Made by a program: the position numbers and the translations under genes. This document shows positions 51,001 through 63,200 of a stretch of 64,000 nt of DNA, piece by piece (position 1 is the stretch's first letter; each line of letters opens with the position of its first letter). The notes below the pieces were generated by a model. That model saw only the letters and a list, made by a program, of their open reading frames with translations, was not told where the DNA came from and did no database searches. This DNA is from Bombus terrestris (taxonomy: Eukaryota > Arthropoda > Insecta > Hymenoptera > Apidae), in NCBI RefSeq assembly GCF_910591885.1, contig NC_063277.1:13144001-13208000 (forward strand). Reading direction: 5' to 3'.

Positions 51001-54000
51001 CATTACTCCGTTATTCGTTTTCAACGTCGTTATCGCTAAAAGAAAATTTAAGTAACTAACGACGAATCGCTCTACCACTTTAAAGAGTATCGACGAACTT
51101 TTCAAACTACGCCGCGTTCCTTAGTTAAGATTTTGCATCTTTTTTCTGCCATCTTTGCTTTCCTTCGCTCGATTAAAAATATTCTGTCGTTATTTCCTTA
51201 CAGTCTCTATGATATAACTTCACCTAGAAGCTATAAAAACATGGAGGATTTGAAATATTTCAACATATTTCGAAAACATGCCAGAAAAGACATTTCAGCT
51301 AAGGAAAGCAGTATTTCAAGATCCTCGAAACACTCAAACTACATACCATTTTTAGTACTATATACGTAAAGAATTTGAAGCGTTGACACAGACATTTCAT
51401 CGTTACAACCAATATTTTTAAATGTTCACACAATAGGAAACGAAACCCTAACCCTAACCCTGAACTCTTCCTTCATAATGCGGAAGATTGGACGCGACCT
51501 GTTCGCCCATCGTCTTGTCCGCAGAAAATAATGAATTTTGAGGAAAGAATGGAGGATCGTTGGATTTCGTTCGGATTGGAATTCGCCGGAAGAATGGTGT
51601 TCACTGGCGGACGATCATTATAATGAGGAATAATAGGAATAGAAGGCGCGAAACGGGTGCAAAGGTAGAAGCCGGGTCGCGAATTTCAAAACCTCCAGCC
51701 ATCTTTTTCGTCGTACGACCTCGTTCTCTCATTTCCGGTCCTCAATGAATGGTACACACCTTGCAAAACCGAGTATTATCTATATCTTGTGCTTTGAAAT
51801 ATTTTGCTACGTTAGGCAATCTCTTCCTCGTTTCTGATAAAGATATCTATTAATATAACGTTACTGCTAATATCGAAATATTAAGCATAATTCGATGTAT
51901 GAATAATATTAGGTTATCTCACAGGTTTCTTTCGTTTTATAAGGAAATAATAGATGCACAACATTTTTCGTTTTATACTATTTTATCGAATTACTTATGT
52001 TCCATTTTGTTCTATCGGAACAATTGGAATATATCGTTAAGATAGCCAAAAGGTGAATTCATTATTTAAATTCGCTATCTTGAATTCATTGTCTCGCTAT
52101 TTCTCTCTCCAGCGTTCTCTAAATTGATGAAATTGCGGTGTAAATTTTCTAGAAGTAATAGAATTGGACGATACTACACGATAAAGCCAATGGTTGTACC
52201 TGATGTCGATCTAAAATTCCGATCGAATCGAATTTACATTACTTTTTTGTTTAGTCTCCTTCGAGATCTGTGAAATTTCTTTTGTAAATTCCCCCGGAAT
52301 CTATAGAGTTATCGTTAATCTCGACACAATCTAATTTCGCCGGGGCGCAACACGACATTCGTGTTCCACCGGAGTTTATTGATCCAGCACAGCGGTTCGG
52401 AGAAACCGTTGGATCGCTTTCGGCGCCACTGGGTGGCAGAATTAACGCAGTTATTGCGGGAAGCTGATAGCTGCCGTTGCCAAGATTTCCGGAAGCATCG
52501 CGAACCGTTGGCGGACAATCGGTCGTTTACCTCGAACAACATCTAAACCTCTTGTCTATTTCGGTTGTCCGCGTGACGCCTGGGCGCCAGTCAAACCGCA
52601 CCCGTTACAGATTATGCGAACGAATCGGCATCTAAATCGCTTGTATCCTGTCAAAACGGCGAGTAAATCGAGTCCCACGATTATCTCGTACACGATCGTT
52701 CGCTTTCGTTCTAGCAGCATACGTAATATCAATTCGTCGCATTGAAACCAGCTCGTTCATTCAGTTCGAATAGGTTGCATTGCAGAGGAAGTTGTCGGTA
52801 TCGAGCCGGATATCAAATCATTCCTTCTCACGCGAAGAACACCCAGTGAGATCCATCTGGAATACTAAAATCTAGAGCTCGCTTTGGAGCTTGCTCATCG
52901 ATTCTACCGATGGTTCCAAAAGTTATACACAGTCGCACTAGCGAAAGGAAGTTGAAGAACCGCCAGTGAATCGATCGAAGCCGATCGAAAATTCTGCCGA
53001 ACGAGTTAAACGCCGTATGCCCGGCCAAACGATCGCGTAGACAGGTCAAACGTGCAACGCACTGGAAGCAACTGGTCGCCTTTGGCCACTTGCCAAATTA
53101 TGCAGCCGCTTTCTGGCTACGTTCTCTCAGTCTTTATTATCGAATACGCCGATCGTGGTAAGGTCCATCGACACTACCCTCTGACTTCCGGTATCATTTT
53201 TCGCATGACAAGCCGCCATCACGTCGACCCTCACGATCGATCTGGGGAAGATATCGTCTTCCTCCGTCTCTTAGCTTTCCTCTCCGCCCCCTCCCCTTCC
53301 CGACTCCTCGGTTTTCCTTTTTTCTCGGCAAAATTGACGAAAAAGGAGGGTTATGTCGATACCAGCTTTAGTACTATGATACTCTTTTGAGGAGAAAAGA
53401 TAGATCCTCTCCTAGAGTCGAAAGAAACAGGAGAGAGGAAATTAAGCGTTTTGAGATAAATCCGAATCGGATCTTGATACGAATTAAATGTATTCTCGAA
53501 TGTGCACAGAATTGAAGAAAAGTCTACGCTTGTTCGAAAATCCTCCGCAGATTCTCTGGTGTATTTCGAGCATAAGCCAGAGGCCGAATGTCTTCGTTTA
53601 TTGAACTTAGACCGTTTAACATTGAACCGGGTGCATTTATTTTCAGCTAAGCTTCGAGAAAGCTTGCACAGCTGAAAGACCATTTCTGCGGTAACCGGTT
53701 TCTGCTTTTGAGGAATACGAATAAAGAAATAATCACGCGGTCTAAAACTTTGATTGTTTGTCGTAGGAACTGGGTTATTAACCTCGATAAAATCGTCGGA
53801 GATATTGTTTAGCCGTTTCTTTCAGGACGTTTTGTTATTTACCCTCGTGAGAGGTATTTGTGGAAAGGAAAAAATACCTTGAAACGTAAATCGAACTTCC
53901 TGGTCAAAAAATTACAACTGGATTTCGTATAATTGAATTTTGCTGATTTTCTCCATTTATATCTGCCATTTTTATCCCTCAAATAATAGAAGTTTATATT

Positions 54001-56665
54001 TGGAAAGGTAAATCCAGTTGGTAGGAGTTTAATTAATCAGACACTGGCGGAAGTTTCGCTCCCACGCCGTTCTACCGTACAATTCGCTTAAAGCATATTC
54101 GCAGAAATCTGAATAAATTAGAAAAATAGAAGAAAAATCAGAGTGCAGGAAATTCGTATAGAAGCATCAAACGATATCGACGATAAGGTTCGGCCGACAA
54201 CGTTCTCCGGCGACGACGTCGGCAAGAAAAGGAAGAGAGACGGCCAGCGGGTGTCTAATTCCAGGCTAATTACGTTTCTGCCGTCAAAGGGGCGGTCTAA
54301 ATTCGTTATACGGGCGTCAAGCGCCACTATCTACCAACGACGTAACACAAATCGAGCATTTTACGGTAAAACACCCAGTTCCCTTCGTCTCTCTATGCTT
54401 CACCTCGACGCTCAACAGAGAACAATTGTCTTTGCGTCTTTCTGTCACTTTATTGTCTCAACGGCGTTGTTATTTAAAGATCCGCATGCTTTTGTTTGCA
54501 AGTTTCAATTTAAGAAATTGAAGTCATCGACGCGACGCCGTGTTCGTGCGTTCCTCATAAAATAAAAGTAGAAACTCGACCGTCTTGTTAGCGACCTCGT
54601 TAAACTGTGGAATGAAGATTACCTGTGATAAATTTCTCATGGATCTGGTATTATTGCATAAGCGCCAGGACGAGGAAGGTCAGCAGAAGCTGTAAAACGA
54701 ATTCTTGCGAACGAGCTTGGATTTTTTCAATTACCCCGGCGAAATGTCAGTTAAAGCTAGCGGAACTTGCGTTCTCAGAGGTCGCGCAAAATGCGATTTC
54801 ACCGTTTTCTTTTTTCGATTACAGGAACTGGAATTGAGAATAGAGACACAGAAGCAAACCCTGCAAGCTCGTGATGAAAGCATCAAGAAGCTGCTCGAGA
54901 TGCTCCAAAACAAGGGGATGGGTGAGGCATTCCATTCAAATTCGACTTTCCTACACAAACGCCATCATTTTTACTAATTAACGTCTCGTTCGTGCAACAG
55001 TGGCATTCCAGGCGGTTTCTGCAAAGACAGAAATGAAGTGAGATAAGAAATATTAATGTAACGCTTGTAACTCTTTAACCTCTTGTCTTGTAGTATTAAG
55101 GCACGAATTCTGGCTCTAAGAGTTTAGGTCCTCGCTTAATAAAGATAAGTTTAGTTTGATAAGGAGATTTACATTAAACTGTGATTCTAATTTCAACTTT
55201 TTAGACGGAAGATCGTTAGGTACATCTAAACTGCATATAATATCTTAATATTCTTCGTTCGACGCTGTGTTATAACAATGAATAGTCAGCGCTAGCTTAA
55301 ATGGCTACTGAAGAAACGGTAAGGCAAGAGGTTAACGAATTTTTGTAGAATCGATATCGTAGAACCGTAAAGAGTATTTTGACGAGTATTACCATAAATA
55401 TGTAAAAGTTGTTCGATCAATTCACTTCAATTCTGTGAGCATTCGCTATCCTTCACTAAAGTATTTCATCTTTTAGTAAAAGTATGTGTGTGTGACCATT
55501 CTGCAGATATTTATCCTCGTGCATCGTATAATAACATTCTAGCGACGAAGACCTTCGTTTGAATTAGCAGCATCACGTGACTCTTTAGCGAATTACGAAA
55601 AGATTCTTAAGAAGATGAAAAACAATATTTATCGTTACTAACGCTTCAACGAAAACACTGTCGAAAGAGTTGACGATTAATAAAATTTCACGAAGCCTTG
55701 AGCCGCGTGCAACCCTCGCGTCGGTGAGTTTTGCGCGAAATTAAAGCGCGCTTGCGCTCGCTGCGCTGCCCGATTCCTGGGGAAAAAATAATCCGCGAAA
55801 TTACGCGCCGTGTAACAACTTCCCCGTATAATAATCATAAAGAGGGTGCACATAGAACAGGACAAAGCGGTAAAGGGGTTCAACTTCAGCCGAAATTTCC
55901 GGACGAATTTTCTTCGTGTCCAATTCCGCGCGGTTATGTGGTCCTGTAATATTCACTCGCTCGTGGCAGCTAATAATCGCGAAACGAACGAAAGTTGGCC
56001 GTAACCGTGGTAATTGTAGCGTAAATATTTGCAACTGGATCGTGAAACTATTTTGTGCGAGAACGTAAGCGTGCTTATTTGCGAAACGTCGTGCTGAATG
56101 CACGAAAATATCGTCATCGCAGTTTCGCTGTGACCGAGATCCAAGGCTGGTTGACGATAACAGCCCGTTATATCGTCGACTGGTATCGTGAGAAACGTTT
56201 CAGAACGTTCGGTTTCATTCTGACGATGTTTACGTCTTAGATATCATTCGATCATTGACCGAAAACTTCAACTAATGAGACATGGAAAAAAATAGCATCG
56301 ATTCTTCGTGGTGGTATGTAACAACGAAACACGGGTATTGTTCGAATGGTATTGTAGAAAGAAAAGCTGCGATCACCGAAGAAGTGTTTAAAAAAAAAAA
56401 GCCAATTTCACCTTGTAAAATTCACGAGAAACGAAGCTTTCAAAGATCACATTCCTCCCCTCCCCTACATGAAAAATCACGAAGAGAACCGTACCAAGAG
56501 ACCTTTAAAAATTGATGTTAAATCGTGTAAAACGCAGACAGAGACCGTACGAAAATCTGGACACCGAGCAGACATACCAAGAGCTTCTCGTTGCTTTCTG
56601 CTGTTCCAGGAAAAGAGGAGGAAAGGATCATGTTCCAGCAGATGCAGTCAATGGCCCAGAAGCAG
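33019..56665 (+). CDS. brp: Bruchpilot/ELKS/CAST active-zone scaffold, first four coding exons (partial, 363 codons)
   Basis: Presynaptic cytomatrix protein that organises calcium channels and vesicles at the active zone; orthologue of vertebrate ELKS/ERC/CAST. Coding exons: 33019-33804 (262 codons), 50467-50616 (50 codons), 54825-54921 and 56610-56665. Acceptors are canonical and all phases agree. Residues 1 to about 188 are a Gly/Ser/Arg-rich disordered head (HHRSRSASRP, RARYTSLDRA-like segment near 128-138, REFVPIRDPRERSRDRGLYL and EDELYG near 146-170). From about 188 the coiled coil begins: IGELQHQNNDLQRELGNLKK, LGSSMHSIKTFWSPELKKER, SMMVRQLEEELRMRMRGP, NENEHLTREIAILRDTIK, RIETQKQTLQARDESIKKLL and GKEEERIMFQQMQSMAQKQ, a near-collinear match to ELKS-family N-termini. 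The start ATG (context GAAACAATGT) is the first in-frame ATG; upstream the frame only offers a TTG. The rest (more coiled coil) lies beyond the right edge. The donor of the fourth coding exon, CAG|GTCCTT, is unusually poor. Confidence 0.95.
42087..42233. repeat. Inverted pair of simple repeats: (GA)n then (CT)n
   Basis: A (GA)n run at about 42087-42111 is followed about 70 nt later by (CT)n runs at 42184-42204 and 42222-42233 on the same strand. The two are complementary and could form a hairpin in DNA or in the intron RNA. Confidence 0.85.
42180..42860 (+). repeat. Pyrimidine-rich stretch (about 650 bp) in bruchpilot intron 1
   Basis: The plus strand is strongly enriched in C and T over several hundred bases (for example TTCCTTCTTCC, TTTCTTACCC, CTCTCTCTC). 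Open frames of 90-181 codons here come from the lack of stop codons in pyrimidine-rich DNA and encode Ser/Phe/Leu/Pro-rich nonsense, so I do not call a gene. Confidence 0.7.
45754..45761. promoter_or_regulatory. Perfect CRE octamer TGACGTCA, bruchpilot intron 1
   Basis: Palindromic CREB-type site in the context GTTTGACGTCATCGAT. One of two perfect copies in intron 1. Functional status unknown. Confidence 0.3.
48558..48565. promoter_or_regulatory. Perfect CRE octamer TGACGTCA, bruchpilot intron 1
   Basis: Second perfect copy, in the context CAGCTGACGTCACAGG, next to an E-box-like CAGCTG. Functional status unknown. Confidence 0.3.
50617..54824 (+). other. Bruchpilot coding intron 2 (about 4.2 kb)
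   Basis: Donor AAG|GTAAGT after 50616, acceptor TTTTCGATTACAG ending at 54824. It starts with an A-tract of over 20 nt (50637-50661) and contains a short CCCTAA tract at 51446. No nested gene seen. Confidence 0.85.
51446..51461 (+). repeat. Short telomere-like CCCTAA tract
   Basis: The stretch reads CCCTAACCCTAACCCT, about 2.7 units of the hexamer. It is too short to be more than a minor interstitial motif. Many hymenopterans, including honeybee, use TTAGG repeats, so the six-base form is not simply a piece of the bee telomere. Confidence 0.6.
54922..56609 (+). other. Bruchpilot coding intron 3 (about 1.7 kb)
   Basis: Donor ATGG|GTGAGG after 54921, acceptor CTGCTGTTCCAG ending at 56609; phase 1 matches on both sides (a split Gly codon). 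No gene or strong repeat seen inside. Confidence 0.85.
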
Positions 56666-57265
56666 GTCCTTAAGCTATTTCTACCCATGTCGGCATATTC
56701 ATTATACATATATATATATAATTATTATTCTCTCTCTACATATATATGTATCACTACCACTCTGATCGACGATATGTTACTATCACGCTCATCCAACGTA
56801 TATGTACATATCATGTATCGTTCGTCTATCGTGAGACCATTGTACACACGCATCTCGCGGTGCAGAGATGCGGGTGCACACGCATATTACGAAACGGGAT
56901 CGACATTGTTCTATATTCTCTCTTTCACATATCTTATTCTTCTACTTTTCTTTTTCTTTTTGTTTGATTTTCTCTTTCTTAAAATCGCTGCCCACTGTTG
57001 TGACGTAGTTTGCTTGCAAGGTAGAGAGTTATTATTGCGCTGCCAGTGGCTTCACAGTTCTCTTGCCCCGTGTCATTTCATGCTTCAGTCCCCCTCGCCG
57101 CCGCCGCCACCCTTGTTCCACCCATTTGCGTATGATACTTCACGCCGCGCCGTTATGCCATCACGCGCCACCCCGCCAGAAAGGGAAAACGAACGATTTC
57201 CCAGGGAAAAACGAGTTGTCGTCAAAAGCAAACGTTTCCCCTTGCTGTATACAGTAGGAGGCTGA
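56666..57265 (+). other. Open read-through frame after bruchpilot coding exon 4 (200 codons)
   Basis: The bruchpilot frame stays open from 56610 through the presumed donor at 56665/56666 to a TGA at 57263-57265. The extension is not family-like: it is hydrophobic (for example ILLLFFFFLFDFLFLK), then Pro/Arg-rich. ELKS-family proteins continue as coiled coil, so this is most likely intron. It is listed because the donor is poor and an alternative terminal exon cannot be excluded. Confidence 0.2.
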
Positions 57266-60200
57266 GCACACGGATGTCCCGTCTAGACACGAGCATTTTT
57301 GCGACCGACGTGACAGAATTCCTTTTCATGGACGAGTAATCTGTGTAATCGTTAGTTACAATGGTTATAACATGTTACAACGACACGGTCGCGAAAATGC
57401 GACGAGTGGTCGAGCCTCGCGTATCACCGGCTCGATTACGCACCAACCTCGCACGAAAATGATCTTTTTACCCTCATGTATTCGCAAGAGAAAGCCGGAC
57501 GAAACGTGTATCAGGTACGGTATATCGAATTGAAGCAAGCTGACACGGGCTGCGATCAGAGTGCACACGTATCATCGGATCGCCGTGAGATACCTCGCGT
57601 TTCTTCATTCCACCTAGGAATTATACAATTTTATTTATCGTCTTGAACTTCGGCGCTTCCCGCTGCTTCTCGTCGCCTCAACAAAAGAAAAGAAGGACAA
57701 TCGATCGAGATTTTTTACGGCCCATGACGCTTACGGTTTCGAATACAATCACGTTCAAACACGAACAGCACACGTTCCAGAGGTATACATACACACGAAC
57801 ATGGCCCAATGTATTAGGCACGCGTATCGTCGTGTTCACCAGCACGCAAAAAAGAGCACACGTGTACCTTCACTTTCACGCTTGCACAGCACCAACGTGC
57901 TCGCGGACGCTCGTGTCCCGTGTACGCGTCCTTGTTCCGATCTGTAGTACAAAACGTCCAAAAGCTCCGATTAATCGAATAGAAAAATCGCGAAAACATT
58001 AATTTCGATTAAACAATAACGAACAGCCTGTATGCTCCAGATATTAAAATAACATTAAAATAACATTACTATACTCTTTATTATATTACTTGTTGCTATA
58101 GTCGTAAAGTAAATTTACTTATATTATATTTCTCTCTAGCTAAAGCAACTTTATGTATCGCGTCCTATATTTCTCACATTTAAAAAAAAAGCTCCATTCT
58201 TCCAACGAAGCCCTCGTTTTTAACAATATACGAAGGGATGAAAGGGGTAAAACGTTGCGTTAAAAATAGAGTGAAACCTTATTTGTTGTTTCAAATTTCC
58301 TTTTAAGGGGAGAAAGATACAGGTACGGATCGTCGATTCTCAGCGTCTTGGAAACGAGCTTTTGGACGGTTTCCTAGCAGTGGTCAGAGCAACGCTTATT
58401 CTAGCAGCATTCTATATACTGTCGCTATTTCGTTACCACCGTAGCAAATGTTTGTATCGTTACTGTCGTTACTATTCCACGAGCACCGCCGCCATCATGT
58501 TCTTTCGCATATCTCACGTTATTTCGTCGTAGTCGTTCCCAAAACGTCGTTCGCGTGTAGTTAGCACTACATACCCAGTCTGTAGCCTAATCTCGGATGC
58601 GAAGTCGCCGCGGAGATCTGAACAAGCTTCACCGAATAACTCCTTCTGTCAGGCAGGAGAACGTAATAAGAAAATCTTTTTATCGCGAATGACTTGGTTT
58701 CCTAGGATTTTTCAATACGTTAGAGAGAAAAGAGTTCCACTGAAGGTATTTGTCGAACATAAAAAAAGAGTGCAAGTTAATAAAGCGTGTTATATTTGAA
58801 GCAAAAGTGAGTAGAACAGGTGAATAACGGTCAAGCAAGGGATGCAGTAAAATATCCCATTAGTATTCATCCTTAGCGGAACAGTAGAATAGTTCCTCGA
58901 GAGTCAGACATGCTTAACTCGCAACACAAGAGGACGCGTTAAGCGTAACAAATTCAAGCACAGAAAGTAGTTCAAGCACGCGTACCTGCACACAATAACG
59001 AGAAGCTGGAAACGGAGCTTGGAAAACGCAACGCGATTTCCATAACGGAGAGAATATTCAAAATACGTTTCTCTTGCAGAACGAGAGGAAATAATAATTG
59101 GAAATTCACGGCGACGTCGCATCCGTTCGAACATTCTCCGATAATCCTGCATCTCCGTGTATGTGCCTGCGTTTTAGATCTAGGATTTAGGTGAAGTCTA
59201 CGTGGCTTGAGTGGTAATTTACAGATATTTAGCGAGAGGGGAATTCACGCGAAAATAAGCAGAGAACTCATTTAAGCATTCTCAAAGAATCATTTATGAT
59301 ACCGGTCGGACAGAGCATCGATAAATCAAAAGAAATACATTTTAACCCGACGTGTTATCATCACATCTTTCTCTTATTCTTTCTTTCTCTCTTTTTTCTT
59401 GCACCGGAAGGATGCACCCTCCGTAGTGCAGCCTTCCATCATCGTGTTCGATCATCTAGGTCGGGCACCGAGAGTGAGATGTCGAAACGAACAATGCACC
59501 AGCACCAAGACCTATCTCGTCACCGACATTTTTCTTGTGCCGTACGATTTAGTAGCACCTTCTTACGAGTCCGATTTGTTCACCCACGATCTAAGATCCC
59601 ATCGATCCCGTTCATGACTGACATACTTCATCCCAGAAGAAACGAATGGAAGAAAGGATGCTTATGCATCTTCGGATGCACATTGGACTCAATACGTGAC
59701 GTTGCATCATGGTGATGCTGTACGTGGCGCAATTTTGTTATAACAACGGTTATTGCTAAGATTGCAAACGAGAATCGAATAGATTCTGGCAGATTTTGGT
59801 TTTATGGAAGAGGGGATTTTATTTTCAGCTTTCTTTCGCTCGTGGATTTTGTTGGGCGAAGAAATCGATCGATTCGTCCGGATGGTTTATTTTCGTTCAA
59901 ACGAAGAGAACGCTGCGCACTTAATTGGAACATTATTTACTTTGCACACTGGCAAACGACGATTAACAGAGCTACGATGATAATTGTTTCCAGGATTAAA
60001 ATCGTGTTAGAGACAAACGTATTTTTTTAGTAGCGCGTGCTTCTTTCTCGTTTACGGTCGATAGGGTTTTGTTGGTTTTCGATTTAGTTAGTTCCTTTCA
60101 CGGAACCTCTCGAGCTTAATCAAAGACGAAACGCAAGAAGTCGAGGGCATAGCGTTAAGCTATTTATCGAGGAAGCGAAACGTGTCAGAAAGCCAATGAA

Positions 60201-63200
60201 GTATGTCAAGCCGTGGCTAACATCCTTGACAAAGCATGCGACAGGAATCAGTCTCCCAGAAACGAGATATTCAAGAGTATAGACTCTCTCCCTTCTCCAT
60301 CGTCGTTCTCTTACTCCCTGCCCTCTGGTACTCTGTTTCTTTATTCTCTGTCTGTCTTTTTCTCTTGTTCTGCCTTTCTCTTTGCACCCTGCGGATCGAA
60401 CGACGACTGTACGAGACGTCGACGACAAAGACTTTGGCAAAAAAAATATAGACGGTTGATCGGGGAAAGTACAGAGAAATAGGAAGAAAAAGAAACAAAG
60501 AACTGAACGAATGCAATGATAAATCATACAAAAATTTAAAAATATGTTTATATATATATGTGTGTGTATATATATATACACATATAAATGAAAGAACAAA
60601 ATGTGCTGCGATTAAAATGCGTGGAATGAGCTGCTTTGGATGTGTAGGTGATAAAACGTTTAGCAACCCCTAACGGGGGGAAATTCACGCCCGCATCCGC
60701 CCCTTCGTCACTTACCCCGTTCTAACAATAACAACTACTATTACAACAACTACCACATTATCGACCAATCAACTGTCATAACTACCGCCGTGAGAAAAAT
60801 ACTGAATCATCATCATTATCTTCATCATCGACAACACCATCAACACCTTCGATCATTACCATCAACCGGTCATTAAAGTCTCCTCTGAAATTAGTGGCCA
60901 AAGACATGCACGTGACCTCTTTCCCAGATCCAGGCCCTGCCAGAGAAGACCGAACAGGTACACTGATGACACGATTAAGTCTCGATAAGAATTAATCTCG
61001 AATCGACAGGGAACGAAGCGTACACTCTGAAATCACTACCCACCCGATGAACCCTCTCGAGCAACCTCCATTGAGTAGCACGTAAATCGGGTCGATTCGT
61101 TTTTCACGAAACGAGAGCGGACCGTTGATGTTTCTTTGCTAACTTGCTAACTGTGTTTCTTTACGTCGGCCCAGTGAACAGGAATTTCGCGCAATTGGAA
61201 CTGGTCGAGAACGAGGATAAGTCGGGTGCCTGGAAATAGATCGCGTTCGACGAAGCACAATGCGAAAATAACTGGGAATCAACGTGGAACCGGAGGTTGT
61301 AATTAGAAAGGGATGGTAATTTTTTATTTTCACGGTGTACGAAGTAGTATTAAATGGAAAAATTGATTAAATTAAATAATTTCGCTATATTTTAAAATAA
61401 CGGCTGGATAGGATAGTTCCTGTAGATTAATTATAAAAGAAAAGTTGAACGAAATTGTCTCGCTTTTATCAGAAAGGTATAAAATCTGTGTAAAATATTG
61501 TTTTACATTTCTCGAACTAAACTCTAGGGAATCGAATGAAAACTCTCGACGAGTTTCTTTGCGTGAAATCTGTAACTTCCACGTCAAAACGCCTTCGACA
61601 AAAAAATAGCGACTTACACGTATATATTACATGCGCGTCTCAACTTTTGTGTGTATACACCTGCTGGAGATCGTGCCTTCGGAAAAGCCACGGTACGTAT
61701 GCCACACAATCCGCGAAATTCGAGTCAAAAGTCACGCCAATCCCTGCTAGTCTCGTTTGCTTATTTTCCTGTTCGATATTTGCCTCGTGCGGTTTTCATA
61801 TCGTGAAACAGTTCGGAATAAAAATCGATCGATGATCGGAAAATATTTGTTTCATACGTGACCAATCTTTTTCAGTTTTGTCCCAAATTATTTTATAGAT
61901 TTTTCGCGACAAATGAAATTTATGATTAAACCGCTAAGTCTGCGATATTTTTCACCAGTAGTTTCACAGTTGGAAACATTTTTAATCAAATCGCTATTTT
62001 CGTATGGTCGCGAGTTTCCAGTGAGATAGAAGATATTGTATTAAAATCGTCGATGGACATCTCGATTCTATCTGTGACATGGTTCGATTGATATCAATTA
62101 CAAAAAAAAAAAGAAAAAAAAAGTATTCGTGGAAAGAATATCAGGAAAATATGCAGTATGGAAGACCGTGTACATAGTCGGCTCTGTGTCAATCACAATA
62201 TCGCAACACCTTGCAACGAGACCAAACGAATCCATATTTGACACCATCAACAAACACCATACATGAAACTGCTTAAGTTGGATCGAATACGGTTGACGAT
62301 GCACCTGGAAATTAATGCACATTCACTGCTTTCAACGTGTGCACTATTCGGACAAGACAAAGAGATTCTCGGTGTAAGGCACAAACAGAATCACGTAAGT
62401 CATTAATGAGAATGTGAGTGGTTTTGCAAAGAGCATGCCAATTTTTAAATATCTGCAATTAAAAAGTCTGTAATTTTCAAGGAGTATGTTATATATAGGG
62501 ATATTAAAAAAAAAAAAAACGAAAATTAGAAAATGGATAGGAAAGAGAATAAAAATGCTCCGTGCAAGAGCCATGGCTGCAATATTTTTCTCGTCTTTCG
62601 ATTAAAGTCTAGAGACTGAAAAATTGAATAAAGTTATGCATACGAGAGAGAGGTGAATCGTCGCATTGATAGCCTCGAACGGAGCGAACGTTTATTCCAA
62701 ACGGCACTCGACTCGATTTTGACGATCTGAAGCTCTGGAAGACAAGGGATAGCATCGAGCCGTGCGAGACTTTTGATTCGTCCCGTAAGAGAAACATTTT
62801 CATACGATCATTTTCTTTGATATGTGCTACTGTTCATTCTCACGTCACGTGTGCACCGGTTAAAATGATCATCGGTAGAACCTAGAAAGTTTTGTGATTT
62901 ATTTGCTTCGTGGCTAACGAAATATCCAACGAAATATCTGTCAAATTCTTCGATATTTGAAATTTGAAATTTTTAATTTTGCTATAACATCGTTCCAACA
63001 TAGTTTTCAAGTACCATAAAATCGCATTGTACATTTTTCGCGATAACGAGTTTGGTTTCGACAGCATGACACGATATTGTCAGAGGGGCAATATTTTACA
63101 AAATATTTCACGTTCTACCATCGAGTAACTCATCTCGTGTATGTACACTCACATTATACACACGCGAATGAATGGCTACACTATATATATATATTACATT

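Noticed and set aside
61536..61600. Plus-strand peptide beginning MKTLDEF, similar to the LDEF expected to follow MAQKQ in bruchpilot
   Set aside because: Only the four-residue match exists; the following residues (LCVKSVTST) do not continue the coiled coil and there is no acceptor at the right place.
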